64,000 bases of DNA from Acidovorax sp. RAC01 (GCF_001714725.1 NZ_CP016447.1:1813001-1877000); one strand, 5' to 3'. Shown: positions 39,455 to 49,281, numbered from the stretch's first letter. Made by a program: numbers and translations. The notes: generated from the sequence alone by a model not told the origin.

Positions 39455-40240
39455 TCATCTCGGTGCCATGCGCAGGGCACCGTCGAGGCGAATCACTTCG
39501 CCGTTGAGGTGCCCGTTGGTCACGATGTGGCAAGCCAGCTCGGCAAATTCCTCGGGCTTGCCCAGGCGCGGCGGAAAGGGAATGCTGGCCGCCAGCGACT
39601 GCTGCACGGCCTCGGGCAGCTCTTTCATCAGCGGCGTGGCAAACAGCCCGGGTGCCACGGTGCACACGCGAATGGCGTGTTGCGCCAAGTCGCGCGCCAT
39701 GGGCAGCGTCATGCCGGCCAGCCCGGCCTTGGATGCGCTGTAGGCCTGCTGGCCCACCTGGCCGTCAAAGGCCGCCACCGATGCGGTGAACATCATCACG
39801 CCGCGCTCGCCGTTGTCCAGCACGGGTAGCTTGGCGCAAGCAGCGGCAAACAGGCGGCTCACGTTGTAGGTGCCAATCAGGTTGATGTTGATCACGCGCA
39901 CAAAGTCGTCCAGCGGCGCTGCGCTGCCGTCGCGCTGCACCACGCGCTTGGCGCTGCCGATGCCCGCTACGTTCATCAAGATGCGCGCGGGGCCGTGGGC
40001 GGCTGCGGCCTGGTCGATAGCGGCGGTCACGCTGGCGGCATCGGTGATGTCGCAGGCGCAGGCCACGGCGCGGCCGCTGCCATGGGTGGCGTTGATGTCG
40101 GCGGCCACTTTTTCGGCCAGCTCGGCATTGCGGTCGAGCACTGCCACCCAGGCGCCCAGGCGCGCCAACTCGCGCGCGGTGGCCTCGCCCAGGCCCGATG
40201 CGCCGCCGGTGACGATGGCTGCTTGTCCTTGAATCTGCAT
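39455..40240 (-). CDS. 3-hydroxyacyl-CoA dehydrogenase-like SDR
   Basis: The 261-residue SDR of the HSD17B10-like branch has TGGASGLGEATARELARLG at the cofactor site and VAVLDRN, whose Asp favours NAD+. NVAGIG, FTASVAAFDGQ, YSASKAGL and VAPGLFATPLM follow. Here it would oxidise the beta-hydroxyacyl-CoA formed from feruloyl-CoA to the beta-keto ester. It lies 61 bases downstream of the feruloyl-CoA synthase gene. Start chosen by CCGGAGACCACACC. Confidence 0.9.
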   Translation of the reverse strand: MQIQGQAAIVTGGASGLGEATARELARLGAWVAVLDRNAELAEKVAADINATHGSGRAVACACDITDAASVTAAIDQAAAAHGPARILMNVAGIGSAKRVVQRDGSAAPLDDFVRVININLIGTYNVSRLFAAACAKLPVLDNGERGVMMFTASVAAFDGQVGQQAYSASKAGLAGMTLPMARDLAQHAIRVCTVAPGLFATPLMKELPEAVQQSLAASIPFPPRLGKPEEFAELACHIVTNGHLNGEVIRLDGALRMAPR

Positions 40241-40301
40241 GGTGTGGTCTCCGGTGAAATCGGGGTAACGCTTTGAACAGGCTTTCAGGCTCTCAGGCTC
40301 T

Positions 40302-42197
40302 TCAGGCGCCGGGCTTCAGGATGTGCGGCGCGGTGCCGTCGTGCAGGGCCTGCACCAGCGCATCGCGGTGCTTGAGCACGGCGCGCTGGTTGACCGAGCC
40401 CTTGTCGGTGATCTCGCCCTTGTCGATAGACGGCGGCTCGGCCATGAGCAACGCGCGGGCCACGCGGCTGGCGCTGCCGGTGGATTCGCGGGCGAGTTCG
40501 CCGAGCACGGCTTCGATGCGCTGGCGCACGGCCGGGTGGGCCACCACGTCGGCCAGCGGTGCGTCGGGGCCCAGGCCCGCGGCTTCGGCTACGGCGCGAC
40601 AGGCGGGCGAGGGGAACAGCAGGGCGCCCACTTCCTTCATGTTCAGGCCGGTCAGCACCACATCCTGGATGTAGGGCGCGCCCGCTACGATGATCTTGGC
40701 GCGCATGGGGCCCACGCTGACAAAGGTGCCGGTCGAGAGCTTGAAGTCTTCGGCGATGCGGCCGTCAAACGCCAGGCCGCGGTGGATGTTGTGCTCGTCA
40801 ATCCACTTCACCGCGTCGCCGGTGCACAGGTAGCCTTCGTCATCAAACGCGTCGCGCGTGGCGGCGTCGGAACGCCAGTAGCCGGGCGTGACGTTGGGGC
40901 CGCGGTAGCGCACCTCGGTCTTGCCGTCCACCTCCACCAGCTTGAGCACCATGCCGGGCACGGGCGCGCCGATGTGGCCGGAGCGCACGTCGGGGCTGTT
41001 GCAGAACATGGCCGAGGGGGCGGATTCGGTCATGCCCAGGCCCGTGCACATCACGATGCGCTCGCCAATGGCGGCCTCTTGCGTGGCGTGCAGGCTGTCC
41101 CACACGGGCTGGGCCAGGCCCGCGCCCGAGTAGAAGAACAGGCGCACGCGCGACAGCAGGTTGCTGCGCAGTTGCGCGTCGGCCTTCATGGCGTCGGCAA
41201 TCATCTCGAAGCCGGTGGGCACGTTGAAGTACACCGTGGGCGCAATCTCGCGCAGGTTGCGCAGGGTTTCGCCGATGAGTGCCGCAGTGGGCTTGCCGTC
41301 GTCGATGTACAGCGTGCCACCGTGCTGCAGCGTGAGACCGAAGTTGTGGTTGCTGCCAAAGGTGTGGTTCCAGGGCAGCCAGTCGACCAGCACGGGCGGC
41401 GCCTCGGCCAGCACGGGCAGCGACAGCGAGATCTGCTGCAGGTTGGCGCACCACATGCGCTGCGTGTTGATGACCGGCTTGGGCATCTTGGTGGAGCCGC
41501 TGGTGAACAGGAACTTCACGATGGTGCCGGGGCCGGTGGCGTGCATGGCGGCATCCACGGCGGGTGTGGCGGTGGTGCTGCGCAGGCTGTCAAACGTGTG
41601 GGTTGCGCGGCCTTCGATGGCGCCTTGGGCCAGCACCACTTCCACATCAGGTGCCACGGTGGCTGCAATGGCCTTGCCGTACCGTGCGCCATCGGCCGCA
41701 AACACCAGGCCAGGCGTGAGGGTGTCGATCACGTGGCGCAGCTTGTCGTAGTCCTGGCTCACGGTGGCGTATGCGGGCGACACGGGGCAATAGGGCACAC
41801 CGGCATAGATGCAACCCAGCGCGAGCAGCGCGTGTTCGAGGGTGTTCTCGCTCAGCACCACCACCGGGCGCTCGGCGCTCAGGCCACGGTCGAGCAACGC
41901 CTGGCCAATGCTGCGCGCGGCGTCCAGCGCCTGCGCATACGTCACGTGCTGCCAGTCACCGGTCTTGCCACCGCCGAGCTGTTCGCGGCGCGCCAGAAAG
42001 CTGTGGTCGGGCGTGGCCTCGGCCCAGTGCACCAGGTAGTCCGTCACGCGGCGGGCGTAGGCGCCCAGCGGCAGGTCGGCCTGCAGGTAGCGCACACCCG
42101 GCGCGCCCTCGCGCAGGCTCACGCGGGTGACGCCGAAGTTCACGGGGCGGTAGCGGGCGGTGGAGTGCGAGGGCAGTGTGTCGGGTAGGGCGCTCAT
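40302..42197 (-). CDS. fcs: Feruloyl-CoA synthase
   Basis: The 631-residue ANL ligase activates ferulate, p-coumarate or caffeate to CoA thioesters. Features in order are the phosphate-binding loop LFTSGSTKMPKP near residue 230, WLPWNHTFGSNHNFGLTLQHGG (a segment typical of Fcs), GLGMTESAPSAMF, YLCTGDAVKWIDE and GLAFDGRIAEDFKLSTGTFVS. The C-terminal PPSIDKGEITDKGSVNQRAVL carries the catalytic Lys region. The long form without the usual short C-terminal swing sequence is normal for feruloyl-CoA synthases. It lies 49 bases downstream of the hydratase gene. The start is at MSALPDTLPSH; an upstream extension is non-conserved. Confidence 0.92.
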   Translation of the reverse strand: MSALPDTLPSHSTARYRPVNFGVTRVSLREGAPGVRYLQADLPLGAYARRVTDYLVHWAEATPDHSFLARREQLGGGKTGDWQHVTYAQALDAARSIGQALLDRGLSAERPVVVLSENTLEHALLALGCIYAGVPYCPVSPAYATVSQDYDKLRHVIDTLTPGLVFAADGARYGKAIAATVAPDVEVVLAQGAIEGRATHTFDSLRSTTATPAVDAAMHATGPGTIVKFLFTSGSTKMPKPVINTQRMWCANLQQISLSLPVLAEAPPVLVDWLPWNHTFGSNHNFGLTLQHGGTLYIDDGKPTAALIGETLRNLREIAPTVYFNVPTGFEMIADAMKADAQLRSNLLSRVRLFFYSGAGLAQPVWDSLHATQEAAIGERIVMCTGLGMTESAPSAMFCNSPDVRSGHIGAPVPGMVLKLVEVDGKTEVRYRGPNVTPGYWRSDAATRDAFDDEGYLCTGDAVKWIDEHNIHRGLAFDGRIAEDFKLSTGTFVSVGPMRAKIIVAGAPYIQDVVLTGLNMKEVGALLFPSPACRAVAEAAGLGPDAPLADVVAHPAVRQRIEAVLGELARESTGSASRVARALLMAEPPSIDKGEITDKGSVNQRAVLKHRDALVQALHDGTAPHILKPGA

Positions 42198-42246
42198 GGG
42201 GAAATCCGGGATGGTGTGGGCGGTGTAAGGCGGGCTGCCTCGCCAT

Positions 42247-43032
42247 TCAGTCCTGCTTGCGGACCTTTGCAGCACGGCCTTCGAGGAAGTCCGCGAGGCG
42301 CGACTTGGCCTCCGGGGCGCTCTGGGCAATCGCGGCCATCATGGCTTCGGTGAAGAGGCCCTGGTCTGCCGGCTGCTCGGCAATGCGGGGCAGGGCGTGC
42401 ATGAGGGCGTAGTTGGTCAGCGGCGCGTTCTGCGCCACGCGCACGGCCAGCTCCAGTGCCTTGTCAAATGCCTGGCCTTCGGGCACCAGGTACTGGGCAA
42501 AGCCCACCCGCTCGCCGTCCTGCGCGTTGTAGACGCGGCCCGTGAGCATCATGTCGGCCATGCGGGCAGCGCCGATGAGCTTGGGGATGCGCACCGCACC
42601 GCCGCCGCCCACGAAGATGCCGCGCGAGCCCTCGGGCAGCGCGTAAAAGGTGGATTCATCGGCCACGCGGATATGGCAGGCGCTGGCCAGCTCCAGCCCG
42701 CCGCCCACCACGGCGCCATGCAGCGCGGCAATCACGGGCACCGGGCCAAACTGCACGCGCTCCAGCGCGGCGTGCCACATGCGCGAGTGGTGCAGGCCCT
42801 GGCCGGCGTCGCGCTCCTTCAGTTCAGAAAGGTCAAGGCCGGCGCAGAAGTGCGGGCCTTCGCCGTCGATCACGGCGGCGCGCACGCTGGCGGGCATGTT
42901 CTCGAACAGGTCGCGCAGCGCCAGGATCAGGCCGTCATTGAGGGCATTGCGCTTGGCACCGCGCACGAGGCGGATCACGGCCACTTCCTGTTGGTCGCCG
43001 CGCAGCTCGAAATGGATGTCTTGATTGGTCAT
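42247..43032 (-). CDS. Enoyl-CoA hydratase/isomerase-family protein (probable feruloyl-CoA hydratase)
   Basis: The 261-residue crotonase has the first oxyanion-hole strand in HFCAGLDLSEL (near residue 68), the second in AALHGAVVGGGLELASACHI (near 108) and catalytic-loop acids in ALPEGSRGIFVGGGG. It lacks the aromatic-rich signatures I associate with classical Ech/FerB hydratase-lyases, so a simple hydratase that keeps the side chain is more likely. That fits the SDR and amidohydrolase in the cluster. It is the first gene of the minus-strand block and shares a divergent promoter region with the amidohydrolase. Confidence 0.85.
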   Translation of the reverse strand: MTNQDIHFELRGDQQEVAVIRLVRGAKRNALNDGLILALRDLFENMPASVRAAVIDGEGPHFCAGLDLSELKERDAGQGLHHSRMWHAALERVQFGPVPVIAALHGAVVGGGLELASACHIRVADESTFYALPEGSRGIFVGGGGAVRIPKLIGAARMADMMLTGRVYNAQDGERVGFAQYLVPEGQAFDKALELAVRVAQNAPLTNYALMHALPRIAEQPADQGLFTEAMMAAIAQSAPEAKSRLADFLEGRAAKVRKQD

Positions 43033-43189
43033 GGTGGCTTTCTTGTTGAAGCGATTGTGGTTATAGTTAATAATCAATTCAAGCAAGGGAGGCCGGTTTT
43101 TTATCAGTACTTACCCTTGATCTGTGTCACGCCCCTGTTGCAATCCCGGGGCGTACACGGCACAACGACAACGCCTACCGGAGACCACC
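43033..43189. promoter_or_regulatory. Divergent control region of the hydroxycinnamate genes
   Basis: This is the only space for promoters of the hydratase and the amidohydrolase. It contains an AT-rich tract (TTATAGTTAATAATCAATTC, 43061-43080) and an imperfect long inverted pair, CTTGTTGAA (43042-43050) and TTCAAGCAAG (43078-43087). It is the natural target for the MarR-family regulator at 44087-44593. Confidence 0.5.
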
Positions 43190-44086
43190 ATGGACCACGA
43201 AAATTTGCTCGCCATCGACATCCACACCCACGCCGAAGTGAGCTGCTGGAACCCGTTTGACAACTATGGCGAGGAGTACGACCGCGCGGCCGACAAGTAC
43301 TTCAAGAACGGCCGGCGCCCCACCATTGCCGAAACGGTGGCGTACTACCGCGAGCAGAAGATCGGGCTGGTGATGTTCACTGTGGACGCGGAGTCCAAGA
43401 TGGGCCGGCGCCGTATCCCCAACGAGGAGATCGCAGCGGCGGCCAAGGCCAACAGCGACATGATGATTGCGTTTGCCAGCATCGACCCGCACAAAGGAAA
43501 GATGGGCGCCCGCGAGGCGCGCCGCCTGATCGAGGAGGAGGGTGTGCGGGGCTTCAAGTTCCACCCCACGGTGCAGGCCTACCACCCCTACGACAAGATG
43601 GCCTGGCCCATCTACGAGGTGATTGCCGAATACGGCATGCCTGCCATCTTCCACACCGGGCACAGCGGCATTGGCAGCGGCATGCGCTGCGGCGGCGGCC
43701 TGCGGCTGGAATACAGCAACCCCATGCACCTGGACGATGTGGCCATCGACTTCCCCGACATGCAGATCGTGATGGCGCACCCGAGCTTCCCGTGGCAGGA
43801 CGAGGCCTTGAGCGTGGCCACGCACAAGCCCAACGTGTGGATCGACCTGTCAGGCTGGAGCCCCAAGTATTTTCCGAAGCAGCTGGTGCAGTACGCCAAC
43901 ACGCTGCTCAAGGACCGCGTGCTGTTCGGCAGCGACTACCCGCTGATCACGCCCGAGCGCTGGATGAAGGACTTCCAGGAAGCGGGCTTCAAGCCCGAGG
44001 TGATGCCCGGCATCCTCAAGGGCAATGCGGTGCGGCTGCTGGGGCTGGACAAGCCGAAGCCCGCCCCTGTGGCTGTCGCGGGCTGA
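43190..44086 (+). CDS. Amidohydrolase-2 family protein (candidate beta-keto acyl cleavage enzyme)
   Basis: The 298-residue TIM-barrel metal hydrolase related to ACMSD and resorcylate decarboxylases has an N-terminal DIHTHAE metal site (residues 10-16), RGFKFHPTVQAY, IFHTGHSGIG, MQIVMAHPSFPWQDEAL and FGSDYPLITPERW, whose Asp is the last metal/catalytic residue. In the Agrobacterium hydroxycinnamate pathway, as I recall, an amidohydrolase-like protein cleaves the beta-keto-CoA intermediate; this gene has the same neighbours. The start is at 43190, after CCGGAGACCACC. Its stop abuts the stop of the convergent MarR gene. Confidence 0.82.
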   Translation: MDHENLLAIDIHTHAEVSCWNPFDNYGEEYDRAADKYFKNGRRPTIAETVAYYREQKIGLVMFTVDAESKMGRRRIPNEEIAAAAKANSDMMIAFASIDPHKGKMGAREARRLIEEEGVRGFKFHPTVQAYHPYDKMAWPIYEVIAEYGMPAIFHTGHSGIGSGMRCGGGLRLEYSNPMHLDDVAIDFPDMQIVMAHPSFPWQDEALSVATHKPNVWIDLSGWSPKYFPKQLVQYANTLLKDRVLFGSDYPLITPERWMKDFQEAGFKPEVMPGILKGNAVRLLGLDKPKPAPVAVAG

Positions 44087-44593
44087 TCAGTCGTAGACCT
44101 TCTGCAGCAGCCGGATCAGCGTCTTGCGCTCGGCGGCGGTCAGGCGCGCGGTGGCGTCCTGCTCCAGCTGCGCGGCGGTCTGCTCGGCCTGCGCGGTCAG
44201 ATCAACGCCCGCGGGCGTGAGGTGCACCCCCATCGCGCGCCCATCGCTGGGGTGCGGGCGCCGTTCGATCAGGCCGCGCCGTTCCAGCGCAGCGATCAGG
44301 CCCACCAGGTTGGGGGGCAGCACGTTGAGCGTGGCGCACAGCTGGCGCGAGGTGATGCCGGGGTTGTGCGCCACCAGCGACAGCACCGAAAAATCCACCA
44401 CCTTCAGGTCGTACACGGCCATGCGTTCCATGAAAACGCCAATGATGGACAGCGCAGCACGCCGCGTGTTGTAGCCCACCAGGGTGCGCAGAAAGCGCGT
44501 GTCCACCGCCTCCACCGAGGGCTCGCAGCCACTGTCGGGCACGGCCGGGGCCATGGGCGAGGGGTCGGGCAGGGTGCGGGTGCGGCGGGCCAT
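44087..44593 (-). CDS. MarR-family regulator (HcaR-like)
   Basis: The 168-residue winged-helix repressor type has VDFSVLSLVAHNPGITSRQLCATLNVLPPNLVGLIAALERRGLIERRPHPSDGR, which contains the complete recognition helix and wing. A dimerisation helix follows (ARLTAAERKTLIRLLQKVYD). MarR regulators of hydroxycinnamate operons are relieved by the CoA thioester of the substrate, which is likely here but inferred. The start at 44593 gives MARRTRTLPD; M14 (MAPAVPDSG) is possible. A near-perfect 34-base palindrome lies 76-109 bases upstream. Confidence 0.88.
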   Translation of the reverse strand: MARRTRTLPDPSPMAPAVPDSGCEPSVEAVDTRFLRTLVGYNTRRAALSIIGVFMERMAVYDLKVVDFSVLSLVAHNPGITSRQLCATLNVLPPNLVGLIAALERRGLIERRPHPSDGRAMGVHLTPAGVDLTAQAEQTAAQLEQDATARLTAAERKTLIRLLQKVYD

Positions 44594-44668
44594 GGCAGAT
44601 GGAAAATGGGTCGGTGCTGAGCGGGGGTGGTTTGGCCACTCGCCGCCCCTGGGGCAGTGCAGAAGGTT

Positions 44669-44702
44669 GGCCTTGCAATGCCTTGCAAGGCAATGCAAGG
44701 CC
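44669..44702. promoter_or_regulatory. Near-perfect 34-base palindrome upstream of the MarR gene
   Basis: Two arms, GGCCTTGCAATGCCTTG and CAAGGCAATGCAAGGCC, are inverted copies with a single mismatched position. It lies between the end of the ComM/YifB gene and the MarR start. No T-run follows on either strand, so an operator or processing hairpin is more likely than a terminator. Confidence 0.6.
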
Positions 44703-44760
44703 CGGCGATTCTATGAAACGGCGCCGGTGTGGCGCCGCTCCCCGGGCTGCTCGCCGGGCA

Positions 44761-46305
44761 TCATGCCGGTGCGCGCAGCACCCGGCGGTACTGCACGGCC
44801 TCGGCCACATGGCTGACTTCGGTGGTTTCGCTGCCGGCCAGGTCGGCCACCGTGCGCGCCACCTTCAGCGCCCGGTGCGTGCTGCGGGCAGACCACCCGA
44901 GGCGTGCAGCGGCCGTGCTGAGGAACGCGGCGGCCGTATCGGCCAGCAGCACATGCGCATCGATCTCCTGGCCCTGCAGCGCCTGGTTGGGTTTGCCCTG
45001 GCGGGCCACCGCGCGACTGCGGGCTGCCTCCACCCGCGCCCGGATGCTGGCCGAGCCCTCGCCCGCCGGGGCCTTGACCAGCTGTTCGGCCGGCAGCGCG
45101 GGCACCTCAAAGTGCAGGTCGATGCGGTCCAGCAGCGGCCCGCTCAGCTTGGCCTGGTAGCGGCTGACCTGATCAGGCGTGCAGCGGCAGGCCCGCAGGG
45201 GCGAGCCCTGAAAGCCGCAGGGGCACGGATTCATGGCCGCAATCAGCTGAAAGCGCGCCGGGTAGTCGGCCCGCTGCGCCGCCCGGGCGATGGTGATATG
45301 GCCGGTCTCCAGCGGCTCGCGCAGGGCTTCGAGCGCGGCGCGCGGGAACTCGGGCAGTTCGTCGAGAAACAGCACGCCGTTGTGGGCCAGCGAGATCTCG
45401 CCCGGCCGGGGTGGCGAGCCACCGCCCACCAGGGCCACGGCGCTGGCCGTGTGGTGCGGCGAGCCCGTGGGGCGCTGGCCCCAGGCACCGGGGTCAAACC
45501 GCCCCGCCAGGCTGGCAATGGCTGCGCTTTCCAGCGCCTCCTGCACCGTCATGGCGGGCAGCAGGCCGGCAAAGCGGTGGGCCAGCATCGACTTGCCCGA
45601 GCCGGGCGGGCCCGCCATCAGCACGCTGTGGCCGCCTGCGGCGGCGATCTCCAGTGCGCGCTTGGCCGACGCCTGGCCTTTGACATCTGCCATGTCGGGC
45701 CCGCCGTGGTGCGCCGCCATGGGCGTTGCGCGCAGCGGGGTCCAGCCGTCGTTGGGCACGTCTGCGTCGCCACCCTGCGCGCTGCCGGGCGGTAAAAACG
45801 CGCGCACCACGTCCAGCAGGTGCGTGGCGCGCACTACCCGGGCGTCGGGCACCAGCGCGGCTTCTTCGGCACTGCCCGGGGGCAGCACCAGGCACGACGT
45901 GACCTGCTGCGTCTGCAGCGCCAGACTGGTGGCCAGCGCGCCGCGCACGGGCCGCAGCTCGCCCGACAGCGAGAGCTCGCCCGCAAATTCAAACCCGGCC
46001 AGGCGCGCTGCGTCCACCTGCCCGCTGGCCGCCAGGATGCCCATGGCGATCGGCAGGTCGAACCGGCCCGAGTCCTTGGGCAGGTCTGCCGGGGCCAGGT
46101 TCACCGTGATGCGCTTGTTGTGCGGGAACTCCAGCCCCGCGTTCTGCAGGGCCGAGCGCACGCGTTCGCGCGCCTCCTTCACTTCGACCTCGGCCAGGCC
46201 CACCAGCGTGAAGCTGGGCAGGCCATTGGCCAGGTGCACCTCCACGGTGACGGCGGGCGCCTGCAGCCCCAGAAGGGCGCGGCTTTGCACCAATGCAAGA
46301 CTCAT
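44761..46305 (-). CDS. comM: YifB/ComM-family magnesium-chelatase-like AAA+ ATPase
   Basis: The 514-residue protein has a Lon-like N-terminal fold (HLANGLPSFTLVGLAEVEVKEARERVRSAL) and the AAA+ core with Walker A GPPGSGKSML near 222, Walker B FLDELPEF near 315, and CPCGFQGSPLRACRCTPDQVSRY (zinc-like Cys cluster). It ends with a C-terminal helical domain. ComM homologues are hexameric helicases that promote branch migration during natural transformation. One sub-stretch between Walker A and B is Pro/Gly-rich. The start at 46305 has GGGAGAAACC; the upstream extension overlaps the nitrogen promoter region and is rejected. Confidence 0.92.
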   Translation of the reverse strand: MSLALVQSRALLGLQAPAVTVEVHLANGLPSFTLVGLAEVEVKEARERVRSALQNAGLEFPHNKRITVNLAPADLPKDSGRFDLPIAMGILAASGQVDAARLAGFEFAGELSLSGELRPVRGALATSLALQTQQVTSCLVLPPGSAEEAALVPDARVVRATHLLDVVRAFLPPGSAQGGDADVPNDGWTPLRATPMAAHHGGPDMADVKGQASAKRALEIAAAGGHSVLMAGPPGSGKSMLAHRFAGLLPAMTVQEALESAAIASLAGRFDPGAWGQRPTGSPHHTASAVALVGGGSPPRPGEISLAHNGVLFLDELPEFPRAALEALREPLETGHITIARAAQRADYPARFQLIAAMNPCPCGFQGSPLRACRCTPDQVSRYQAKLSGPLLDRIDLHFEVPALPAEQLVKAPAGEGSASIRARVEAARSRAVARQGKPNQALQGQEIDAHVLLADTAAAFLSTAAARLGWSARSTHRALKVARTVADLAGSETTEVSHVAEAVQYRRVLRAPA

Positions 46306-46366
46306 GAAACGGTTTCTCCCCAGTTGGGTGCGCGAGGCGCTTGTTCTTGTGTGTTGGGCAGGCCAT

Positions 46367-46383
46367 TGCACCAATAGCGTGCA
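46367..46383. promoter_or_regulatory. NtrC-binding-site candidate
   Basis: TGCACCAATAGCGTGCA matches the 17-base NtrC dyad (TGCACC, five bases, GGTGCA) with one mismatch. It sits about 98 bases upstream of the sigma-54 promoter, a usual enhancer distance. Confidence 0.65.
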
Positions 46384-46464
46384 GCGGGCCCCAAAGCTGC
46401 GCCTGACTGTAAGCGCCCCGGCTGTAACGCAACGCAACCGTACCGCACCGTAAGCCCCTTGGCG

Positions 46465-46480
46465 TGGCACGGTCTGTGCT
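46465..46480 (+). promoter_or_regulatory. Sigma-54 (-24/-12) promoter of torF-glnK-amtB
   Basis: TGGCACGGTCTGTGCT carries GG and GC separated by exactly ten bases and matches TGGCACG-N4-TTGCT with one change. It lies 41 bases before the first start codon of a nitrogen operon, so nitrogen-limited control by RpoN/NtrC is expected. Confidence 0.8.
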
Positions 46481-46520
46481 TGGAAGGGTTTGTCCCTACT
46501 TTGTCCCACCGGAGAAACCC

Positions 46521-47616
<1,096 letters not shown>

Positions 47617-47648
47617 GGGCCGGCCGCATCAGACACAAGAGAAACGCC

Positions 47649-49202
47649 ATGAAAAAACTGTTTGCTTCCCTCATCCTGGGGCTCGGTCTGCTGACGATGG
47701 GCAACCTCGCGCTGGCCCAGGCGCCTGCCACGGCTGAAGCGTCGGCCACCGCGCCCGCTGCCGCAGCACCTGCTGCCGACGCCGCAGCGCCTGCCCCTGC
47801 CGCCGCTGCCGCACCAGCCGCTGCAGCAGCAGCTGCCCCGGCCGCCGCCGCCGAGGCACCTGCCCCCGTGCCCAACAAGGGCGACACCGCCTGGATGATG
47901 ACCTCCACCCTCCTGGTGATCCTGATGGTGCTGCCCGGCCTGGCGCTGTTCTACGGCGGCCTGGTGCGCAGCAAGAACATGCTGTCCGTGCTGATGCAGG
48001 TGATGGTCACGTTCTCGCTGATCGTCGTGTTGTGGTTCATCTATGGCTACAGCCTGGCCTTCACCGAAGGCAGTGCCTTCATCGGCGGGTTCGACCGGCT
48101 GTTCATGAAGGGCATCTGGGACAACGCGGCAGGCACGTTTGCCAATGCGGCCACGTTCAGCAAGGGTGTCGTGATTCCGGAAGTGGTGTTTGCCGCCTTC
48201 CAGGCCACGTTCGCCGGCATCACCTGCGCCCTGATCGTCGGTGCGTTCGCAGAGCGCATCAAGTTCAGCGCCGTTTTGATGTTCATGGTGCTCTGGTTCA
48301 CCTTCAGCTACCTGCCGATCGCCCACATGGTGTGGTTCTGGATGGGCCCTGACGCCTACACGTCCAAGGAAGTGGTTGACGCCATGACCAGCAAGGCCGG
48401 CCAGATCTGGCAGTGGGGCGCGCTGGACTTCGCTGGCGGTACCGTGGTGCACATCAACGCCGCTGTGGCCGGGCTGGTCGGCGCCTTCATGGTGGGCAAG
48501 CGTATCGGTTACGGCCGCGAAGCCATGGCTCCGCACAGCCTGACGCTGACGATGGTGGGTGCCTCGCTGCTGTGGGTGGGCTGGTTCGGCTTCAACGCCG
48601 GCTCTGCCCTGGAAGCCAACGGTTTCGCCGCTCTGGCCTTCATCAACACGCTGGTGGCCACTGCCGCTGCCGTGCTGGCCTGGTGCATCGGTGAAGCGCT
48701 GATGCGCGGCAAGGCTTCGATGCTGGGTGCAGCGTCTGGCGCCGTGGCTGGCCTGGTGGCCGTCACGCCAGCAGCGGGCAACGTCGGCATCGGCGGCGCG
48801 CTGGTGATCGGTCTGGTGGCCAGCTTTGCCTGCCTTTGGGGTGTCAACGGCCTCAAGAAGATGCTGGGTGCCGACGACTCGCTCGACGTGTTCGGCGTGC
48901 ACGGTATCGGCGGCATCGTGGGTGCCCTGCTGACCGGTGTGTTCAATTCGCCGTCCCTGGGCGGCCCCGGCTACGTGGCTGACTGGGTCACCGCATCCAT
49001 GGTCACTGCTGCTGACTATTCCATCGCTGCCCAGGTGTGGACGCAGGCCAAGGCCGTGCTGCTCACCATCGTGTGGTCTGGCGTGGTCTCCTTCGTGGCC
49101 TACAAGATCGTGGACCTGACCATCGGTCTGCGGGTGACGGAAGAAGACGAACGCGAAGGCCTGGACATCACTTCGCACGGCGAGACGGCGTACAGCCGCT
49201 GA
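47649..49202 (+). CDS. amtB: Ammonium transporter, with long Ala-rich N-terminal extension
   Basis: The 517-residue protein has a cleavable signal (after ALA, residue 23), an Ala/Pro-rich linker (about residues 24-75) and then the 11-helix Amt core starting GDTAWMMTSTLLVILMVLPGLALFYGGLVRSKNMLS. The twin pore histidines are in VVHINAAVAGLVG and GVHGIGGIVGALLTGVF. Ammonium is recruited at the outer vestibule and conducted through the pore; GlnK gates it from inside. The linker would lie in the periplasm before helix 1 and is longer than in E. coli AmtB. GAAACGCC precedes the start. Confidence 0.95.
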   Translation: MKKLFASLILGLGLLTMGNLALAQAPATAEASATAPAAAAPAADAAAPAPAAAAAPAAAAAAAPAAAAEAPAPVPNKGDTAWMMTSTLLVILMVLPGLALFYGGLVRSKNMLSVLMQVMVTFSLIVVLWFIYGYSLAFTEGSAFIGGFDRLFMKGIWDNAAGTFANAATFSKGVVIPEVVFAAFQATFAGITCALIVGAFAERIKFSAVLMFMVLWFTFSYLPIAHMVWFWMGPDAYTSKEVVDAMTSKAGQIWQWGALDFAGGTVVHINAAVAGLVGAFMVGKRIGYGREAMAPHSLTLTMVGASLLWVGWFGFNAGSALEANGFAALAFINTLVATAAAVLAWCIGEALMRGKASMLGAASGAVAGLVAVTPAAGNVGIGGALVIGLVASFACLWGVNGLKKMLGADDSLDVFGVHGIGGIVGALLTGVFNSPSLGGPGYVADWVTASMVTAADYSIAAQVWTQAKAVLLTIVWSGVVSFVAYKIVDLTIGLRVTEEDEREGLDITSHGETAYSR

Positions 49203-49281
49203 CCGCCTGCCCCGACGCGCTGCGGTGTCTGGTGGCACCGCGGCGTGGCAACAAGAACAAAGCGAGTTACCTTGAGGTGAT

